64,000 nt of DNA. It comes from Gordionus sp. m RMFG-2023. Taxonomy: Eukaryota; Nematomorpha; Gordioida; Chordodea; Parachordodidae. Positions within the stretch are counted from its first letter, which is position 1. Each line of letters opens with the position of its first letter. The stretch is from the NCBI RefSeq assembly GCF_954871325.1, contig NC_088775.1:64271561-64335560 (forward strand). The letters are read 5' to 3'. Made by a program: the position numbers and the translations under genes. The notes under the pieces were generated by a model that saw only the letters and a list, made by a program, of their open reading frames with translations, did no database searches and was not told the origin of the DNA. This document shows, piece after piece, positions 56,801 to 64,000 of this stretch.

Positions 56801-59800
56801 TGATTAATTGATATAAAATTTAATTTTTTAAAAAATTGGCCAGACAAGACCGAGTTGTATAAAAATATTTTTAGGCCCTACTGTCTGTATTTTTTCTTAT
56901 TTTTAAGCCCAGCCTGGGTTTTTAAAATGCCCCATCAGTTTCTTAGAATATCATGTTAAACTTTGTTTATTTCTTATTTTTATTCTTTTCTATTTGAATT
57001 CGTATAAATAACTTAGTCTTTTCACGCTCAATTGATTAAAACTATTTGGTATTTATCTCTACAGTTGCATTTTTTGCTTGTTTTACACCAAACCTTATTT
57101 GACACAAAGATTTTATTCTCTCTTCTGCATATTTTATAAGGCTCTTTACTTTTCTACTGACCAATGTGAAAGTTATTAAAATTGTTAATATTTGTTTTTA
57201 AGTATCATATTAATGTAATAATCATTATAAAATATATTTAATTTTACTTCGCGATAAGGGTATAGGGATGGTTTTAATCAAATTTCGACATTTTTCGCAA
57301 ATTTGTAGCATGTATTCAAGACAATTGATCAATAAGTTTATTGTACAATCTGAATCCTTAACAAGTTTACTACTAAAATGAAAAAAAATGTAATATAGGT
57401 GTCTAAAAAAAATACAAATAAACAAAATGGAATTTGAAGTTATATTTAATAAATGTAATTTTTTTGTTATTATTTAGAACTGAAACTAAACACAAATGCT
57501 ATACAATTACTTTTTCATCAATAATGATCTTTTAATAGACATGATATTAGTGTAACAATGTTCAAAACTTTCTTCAACTTGTTTCCGACTATATTCGCTA
57601 TCAATTAGACTTCCTATCCATAATAAGTTTTCTCTAAAAATCGCAATATCACAATTAATATCTAAAATCTTCTAAATATTTTAAAAAAAATTATTAAAAG
57701 AATTAAAATGATACTATATAATATCATATATTTAATATCCGGTTAAATATAAAATGTTTCTTTGAATAGGCATTTATATGGGTGGTATCATTTAATAACT
57801 CCCATTTCTTAAATAATATATAAAAAAGGTATTAATTAATTTAAACCTATAAATCAATCTTTATAAATTAGAAACTTGCTAGCGGAAATGGCTCAATTGT
57901 AAAAATAAAGGAAATAGAAAGCCATTCAGCATTTAGAAAAATATATAAAAAATTATGCTTATCTGATCATTTTTATATGTAATAATTTAAGAAGATCAAT
58001 CACTCAGATGTGAGCAATATTTGTCTCCTCCCTATCACTATTTACCTTCATCATATCTCACTCTATATGATAGATTTCAAATTCCTCTCTCATCGCTATT
58101 CATTCAAATGAATAGCAGAGACGATTATTCCCTTCTTTGATAATTCTCATAATGGTTGCCTAGCTTTCTCTAAATTTCTAAACATATTACTTGTGGAGTA
58201 TGTCTAAGCAAAAACAAGACAAGATTCAATATCACTTAGTCATAGCTAAACAAACCTATTCCATTTTATGAACTCATTTCAAAATATTTGCAACTAAAAT
58301 GTTTTTTACATCATTATTATTCCTACAATTAACAACATTTTCTATCAATATTGCCTTTCATTTCGTTTCCTGTAAATAAATAATATAAGCAATTCAATAT
58401 TCAAATAATTCAGAGAGTTCTCTTCCCCAGTTAAAGTTTAGAATAAATTATATTTAATATTCCAAAAAGCCAGCTCTCGCAATAACATATGATTAGAGCT
58501 AATTGGTTGTTTGACCCCAGATTTTTAGTGTTTCAATATAAATATGTTCTATGATAAGGCAATTGGTGGTTGATTAATGTCATGAATAAAACGGATCAGA
58601 CCAAATGACATATCGGTTAACAAATTTAAACCCTAAAAAATATTTTATTACGTATAATTGAACAAACAAGAATGTCTATAGTTTTTAAATTAAATATTGG
58701 TAGCTCACGAGTTTACTTATATTATCATAAATATTATACTCAAGTGAATATACTAAAGAGTATTTTTTTTCTCTTTTAATTTATATAACAATTACAATAG
58801 TATAGTGCGAAAGGACGAGACTTTAGTCAGAGAATAGTAAATTTTACTTCACCCGACCCGAGTTAATTGACGGTAATCCACTATTAATATAAACCGGTTT
58901 CATCAATAGAAACCCCAAAAATTTAGTCAAATCACTAATTGTAATCACAAATGTTTATATATTTTGAATAATTATTGATTATCAACTGTTTTAGTCAAAT
59001 AGGGTCCTTCTTCTAGATCAGAGTAATTTAATTTTCAAAAATAGTGTCTTTTAACCTACTTATTTAGATTACAGAAGAGCACTATGTTTAAAGAAAATCA
59101 CCATGATTTTGAAAAAAGACAATATTTGATAATAAAAAAAAAAGGCAACATAATGCTAGGGTAAGAAAAAATGATTATATACTTTTCTATAATCATCTAG
59201 CACACCACACCCAATATAAGATGAAATTTGTTCAGAACGGCTAGATGCGTTTGATTTAACCATTAAAACAAAGATATTGATATCTGTATTATTTTTATAA
59301 TAATTAATGTTTTTTAAATATAATACTCAATCAATTAAAGTTGACAAATTGTGACATCTATATCTTTTATTTGGATAATAATGACTCTAAAACAGCAACA
59401 GGATTTAAATAACCTTAATTATTTTCCAATTTGAGCAACCTAAAGTAATTATATGGTATTTTTTTTAACTGAGCACTTAAATTTGTTAAAAAAAAAAATT
59501 TAAGCCACCCTAAATTAAAAATTTTTTTTTATTGTATAAAATAATTTGACGATTAATTCATTTTGATGAAAGGAATTTTAATAAAAATACAATAATAAAT
59601 AATTGCACTAAAAAAATATATCACATATTTATTTTTCAAAAAAATTGGTCTTAATATATTTTTATCGGACTTTAGAAAAACAAAGGGTGCTCTTTTTTAC
59701 TCCAAAAATCATCTTCCCTAAACTGCTAAACAAATGTTCTAAAGGAATGCTTATATATGTGTGACATAATATTTAAACAGTAATTTTAAAAATGGGAAAC

Positions 59801-59885
59801 ATCATAAGAGAACGAGTCTTTGTTATTTAGAACTTAGAAGGAAATTTTTCAAAAAATGAATAATTTAAAAATAATTAGTAGGAAG
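53801..59885. other. AT-rich region without recognised genes
   Basis: Six kilobases with no open frame I would call. GC-motif clusters at 55270-55400 and 55520-55585 (CCGGGCGAAT, GCCCCACCCGGCCC) and at 56838-56935 (AGGCCC, AAGCCCAGCCTGGG) look like worn hAT subterminal arrays. At 54045-54105 a less A/T-rich patch (CAACTGCACCC, GGGTGCCCATAAAAT) may be another transposon end. Confidence 0.4.
56438..56642. mobile_element. Possible 0.2-kb MITE
   Basis: CAGACACTCTGCGATCC at the left and, read inward from the right, CAGGCATCTGCGATACAGG give an imperfect inverted pair. No matching target duplication. Confidence 0.35.
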
Positions 59886-60829
59886 TAGTGCTGTAAATAT
59901 TTCTAAAAAATATCGAACGCTTTCAAAGTTCATTGACAAAAATCGAACGCGCTCACATTCAAGTTCACCTTCAAAAAAAGGAACGCGTTCACATTCCTTC
60001 AAAACTTTATGAATTTTTAAAATTTCATTTAATATAAATAACTACCATATATTTTTTAACACAATATATTGGCCATGTTTAAAAATTAATAGTTTTAGGT
60101 GAATAAAAAATATTCTTATATATTAAAAATAAAATTTCTTACTAATTATAACTATATATATAATTTTATATATCATATAAAATTTAATTATCTATAAAAT
60201 ATACAAATTTATTATACTTAAAAATGTTCAACTATTAAAATATAAAATCCTTGATAAAAACTAATAATAGCGAAATTTTATATACTCACATTAAAAATAA
60301 ATAAATTTTTAAAGATATGCATATAATAATATATAATATTTAATGATTTTTATTTTATATCTATTATAATAATCATAATAATTTAATAAGTCTATGAAAT
60401 ACAACAATCTAATAGGACACTTAGAGTTATATTATATAAAAGAATAAATATTAAAATCAGGTATCTCTTTAAATGAGAACTTGAAGATTTTGTATAAGGA
60501 TTAGAGGTCTGCCAAAAGCCCGCCCATCCAATGTTTAAAAAATTTTTTAACCCGCCTGCTTATAGTTTTCAAAAAAATATATACCCGCCCGTCCGCCCAT
60601 TAGTATAAAATTTTTTACCCGCCCGCCCATTATTTATAAAAATATTTCGCATATAAAATTTAATTATGGCCATTCTTTCTAATATAAATATTTCAGCATT
60701 ATACCTCTACAAAAAGTTTATAATTTAGGAAATTAATCAGGCATAAAAAAAATATTTAATTTAAATTATGGACAATTTATTTGATCAAATAGAAGATTTA
60801 TGAAATGAATATAAATATAAAATTGATAT

Positions 60830-61060
60830 TATGTGTAATTATTATTCAAAATAATAATGAATCGACATTTTCTGGATACAAACACGTTCTTCTTTGTTCT
60901 AAAATCCTTCCAGCAATGCTAAATACTCGTTCAGAAGAATCACTAGTTGCAGGAATTGCCAATATTTTTATTGCTAATCGTGATGGCTTTGGCAAATCTC
61001 TTGTCGTTTCCACCAAAGTAGCATATTCGTTTGAAGTACATCCTCTTCCTCAAGTGAGAT
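60830..61060 (-). pseudogene. hAT transposase C-terminal domain (GCCCGCCC family)
   Basis: Minus-strand translation gives EEEDVLQTNMLLWWKRQE and, after a frame change, PKPSRLAIKILAIPATSDSS, then ERVFSIAGRILEQRRTC and LYPENVDSLLF. This is the hAT dimerisation domain, with WW, the ERVFS glutamate and the leucine tail. It is related to, but distinct from, the domain at 48370-48561. The plus-strand open frame at 60805-61101 is only its shadow. Upstream transposase sequence is absent, replaced by the gypsy fragment. Confidence 0.8.
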
Positions 61061-61109
61061 CCGGATGTCCCGTATGCAATATATGTAAAACTCTTTTTTG
61101 AAGTGAGTA

Positions 61110-62020
61110 AGATTAATCTGCCATTCCAAAATAAAATACCGTGCTATTTTTGTAATCGTTTCATGCTATTCGAAATAGTAACAGAACAAAATACTATACA
61201 GTTTTATAAACCGTACCTCGAGTAAATATTAGAAACAGATGCATCTAACCAAGGATTTGGAAATGTACTCATGCAAAAATATGATAATGGTAACGAATTT
61301 CCAATAGCTTACACCTCAAGAACTTTACAAGACGCTGAAAAGAATTAAGCAAAAACAATAATAAACGGTGTAGAAAAATTTCATAACTATTTGTATGGAC
61401 GAAAATTTAAAATTTGAACAGACCACAAACCTTTATTAAAGATATATGATAATAACAGAGATTTAAGCTCATTAACAAAACAAAGATTATTACGTTGGGC
61501 TTATAAATTATCTGCATATGATTATGATATAATATACAAGAATGGTGCTAATAATATAATTGCAGATGCTTTATCGCAAAACCCAATAGAGAAAAAGGAT
61601 GATAGAATAACAAGCGAAAATAAAACAGTGAAATATATAAGAAATCTTACTTATGACACATTAACTCTACCAAGAAAAGAACTTAGAGAGGAAACCGCGA
61701 AAGATCCAATTTTAAAAAGAGTAAAAATATTAATAAATGTTACAAATATACAAAATCAAGCATCAAATCTAGAATAAGAATAGATGAAATAGAAAATAAT
61801 GACGGTATTTTATTTGGAATGGTAGATTAATCATTCCGTACTCACTTTAAAAAAGAGTTTTACATATATTGCATGGGGGACATCCGGGTATTACATCAAT
61901 GAAATCCATTCGAGACATTATATATGGTGGGAACAATTAGATAAAGATGTCGAACATCCAGTAAAGTATTCTTCACTTAAAAAAAACGATTGGTACAATA
62001 AAAATTGTTCTTGATCAAAT
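61110..62020 (+). pseudogene. Fossil Ty3/gypsy pol fragment (RNase H and integrase N-terminus)
   Basis: RNase H motifs are visible in order: ETDASNQGFGNVLMQ, IAYTSRTLQDAEKN, TDHKPLL, LLRWAYKLSAYDYDIIYK and ADALS (about 61210-61580). They are followed by a linker and an integrase H2C2-like start (about 61860-61930, HGGHPGITSMKSI). This is the gypsy domain order. The fragment is partial and broken in several places, and no LTRs were seen. It lies within the hAT at 60502-62236. Confidence 0.75.
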
Positions 62021-62641
62021 AATTAATTACGATTTTTCTTTAGTTTGTTTTTGAACAAAAATTTTAAATTTCCTTAACCCGCCCGCCCATTGTTTAAATT
62101 TCTTAACCCACCCACCCGCCCGCCCATAGTTTCAAATTTTTTAACCCGCCTGCCCATTCTCGAAAAAATTTATACCCGCCCATCCGCCCGCCCACTTAGA
62201 TGGGCGGGCCGAAATCCCGCCCAATACAGACCTCTAATAAGGATAAAATTAGCTTATATAATATAATATATGATGTTTCTGTAAAATATTTATTATTTTT
62301 TGGCAATGAACGAATTCAGAATCAGATCATGAAATATACATCCATTGCTTATGCTAATCTATGAAATATAAATAATAATATTCAAATTAATAAACTAGGA
62401 CATAAATAGAAGCTGGTTAAAAAAATTTAAATGTAATAAAGGAAACAGCTGATTAAAAAATAACCCTTTTTTCTTAAAAAATGTGAATTAATATTAAAGG
62501 ATTATTTTTTATTTTCAAATGAATAAAAATAAATTTTCTAAAATTGAATGAACGTAAAAAACGAACGCATTCACGTTCAAAGTTTGTCAAAAATAAATGG
62601 AATTATTTTTTTCAAATAAACGAACTTCGTTCATGAATGCT

Positions 62642-62817
62642 TTCGTTTCCAAAATTAGTAATTAATATTATTTAAAAAGATAACTTGAAAAATATCTAAT
62701 CACTTTAAACATAACTAGTTACTTTTGCCATATGTAATTCGTTAGAGTTACTTTTAAAATAACTAGTTACAAATTTATACAAAAATATAGCTAGTTATCG
62801 TTAATTTAACAGCACTA
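62642..62817. repeat. TAACTAGTTAC-rich segment ending AACAGCACTA
   Basis: Two AACTAGTTAC words (about 62718 and 62760) and related AGTTAC words precede AATTTAACAGCACTA, read inward as TAGTGCTGTTAAATT, a hAT-type terminus similar to element D. It may be the end of a separate element whose other end is lost. Confidence 0.45.
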
Positions 62818-64000
62818 ATTTATAGCTTTTGTAGTCGCGTAGAGTGTCCTTCTCTGTAGACAAGTGAAATTTTTTAAATCAGTGTAATTTTTTTATATTA
62901 ATGCTAAAAAAAGGTTTCTCAAAATTGTAATTATTTTTCTGAAAAAGGACTCTGTGATTATAAGAGTTATATTCCGACAGGTAAGATGTAGTGAATTATG
63001 AAAAGTATACTTTTATTATTTTATTTGGCAGGTTATAATATATAAATATTATATTAAAATAACGAGTTGGTGACATCCAATTTTATAAATATTTAGAGCA
63101 TTTACACTAAAATATTTTTAAAGTGTCATATCAGGGTTGTTTTTCTTTGTTATTTCCTCAACCAGAATTATCGACTTGTAGTAATTGTCATAAATTTGCC
63201 AATCAGATTATTTATCATTGCCATTTTTCCATTGTGCTAAGATCTGAAATTAGATCAGGATTTTATTAATATTCATTTATTACAACTTAATTATAAAATT
63301 TAGTTAGTAATTCTTTCATCAATATATTGTTAACAAAAAAAACATCCGACTATTCAAATCTCTATATTCAAATTACGCATATCTGACATCTTATATTAGT
63401 GAAATAATAAAACATAATTTGCATTGTAAAGTAATTTATTTTTGTGGGATTTATTACTATACCAATTATTATATGTCTGTTTCTATTTTGTAAATTATAA
63501 TATTTTGTGGTAATATATATACCGAAAATTATTCAATTTTGATCATTAACTTATTTTGTCTTAAATTATGAATTATATACAAAAAATGTTTTATAAACTC
63601 CTCATTAAATTTTATTTTATTTTGTATTAAATTAATATTAATAAAATCCTATTTTTTGTAGCCAACCAGGCATATTACGTTCTAATGTGAATTAACTGAA
63701 AATTTTAAATGCACGCAAAACGGGCGGGGATGACCTTCCAACTAATCTGTAGAAGAGTTAGTAATTACAACATATAAAGCTTAAAATGCTAATAGAATAG
63801 TCATTTAAAGGATAAATTTACAATTGACTGGGTGAAGGTGGAATTAAATTTAAAAATAATAAAACATTGTAAATTATTATTTTTATAAATATAATGCAAA
63901 AATGTAAAAGAAACTCCGGATTTAGAAAGGAATATTACCGAAGAAGTTATGATTAAAAGGGTGCATAATATAAAATTTGTGAAAATTTAAAAAATAACTA
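62818..64000. other. AT-rich end of window, nothing recognised
   Basis: No gene, RNA or clear repeat seen on either strand. Confidence 0.5.

Larger units (their letters stand above)
60502..62236 (-). mobile_element. hAT element with GCCCGCCC subterminal arrays
   Basis: Ends TAGAGGTCTGCCAAAAG and (inward) TAGAGGTCTGTATTGGGC. A perfect 8-bp duplication, ATAAGGAT, flanks it (60494-60501, 62237-62244). Both ends carry GCCCGCCCAT-type motifs separated by A/T runs (60518-60650, 62070-62225). A hAT transposase C-terminus lies on the minus strand, and a gypsy-type pol fragment has inserted beside it. Confidence 0.9.
59886..62641. mobile_element. hAT element D, copy 2, split by another hAT
   Basis: It begins TAGTGCTGTAAATATTTC followed by GAACGCGCTCACATTC motifs. 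After the insertion at 60502-62236 it resumes with sequence parallel to 10780-11090 of copy 1 (ATAATATTCAAATTAATAAA, then CGAACTTCGTTCATGAATG). Orientation is the same as copy 1. The right end is approximate and no target duplication was found. Most of the transposase part seen in copy 1 is missing. Confidence 0.6.

Noticed and set aside
60805-61101. Plus-strand 98-codon frame
   Set aside because: Opposite strand of the hAT dimerisation domain, which gives the recognisable ERVFSIAGRILE motif.
1-64000. tRNA and rRNA genes
   Set aside because: I looked for B-box-like GGTTCGAAxCC words. The few near-matches (29555, 34570) lie in repeats and do not fold into a cloverleaf by eye.

Overview
This is a very AT-rich eukaryotic window built almost entirely of transposable elements, many nested inside one another. 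No host gene can be called with confidence. The best candidate is a possible terminal exon at 43518-43799 on the minus strand. The mix (several hAT lineages, piggyBac, gypsy-type LTR elements, an RLE-type LINE, MITEs, 50-60 bp introns in a transposase) suggests an invertebrate animal, perhaps an arthropod. That is inference; no species-specific gene is present.

1-7.8 kb: a hAT element (1512-7446) is split by a fossil gypsy-type LTR retrotransposon (2056-6266). A second copy of the same hAT at 44297-46027 keeps the uninterrupted site and has a perfect 8-bp target duplication. Both copies carry one small hAT MITE at the same internal position.

7.8-19.4 kb: a four-level nest. The outer fold-back element E (about 7808-19382) has arms made of a roughly 117-bp tandem unit around a hAT transposase remnant. 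Inside it sit a second hAT (9736-11092) and an old LTR element (11435-18372). The LTR element is itself interrupted by a 4.5-kb palindrome G (12202-16723) with a perfect 8-bp duplication.

22-34 kb: a 10.3-kb palindrome H (23373-33636), also with a perfect 8-bp duplication, sits in a decayed LINE. A piggyBac copy (29236-31275) lies exactly at its centre, and a near-complete but broken hAT transposase gene lies in its left arm. H and G begin and end with the same hAT-like TAGTGTTGTTAA terminus.

34.5-38 kb and 50-53.8 kb: LINEs encoding reverse transcriptase and a restriction-like endonuclease. A 1508-bp block at 36247-37754 recurs at 52293-53800 with about three differences seen by eye, including the same frameshift.

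38-50 kb and 53.8-64 kb: further hAT elements and MITEs in AT-rich, otherwise featureless DNA. One hAT (60502-62236, perfect 8-bp duplication) holds a gypsy pol fragment and lies inside a second copy of the 9.7-kb hAT family. The nest order gives a relative insertion chronology. Nothing here forms a host pathway; the genes seen are transposon enzymes, nearly all broken.
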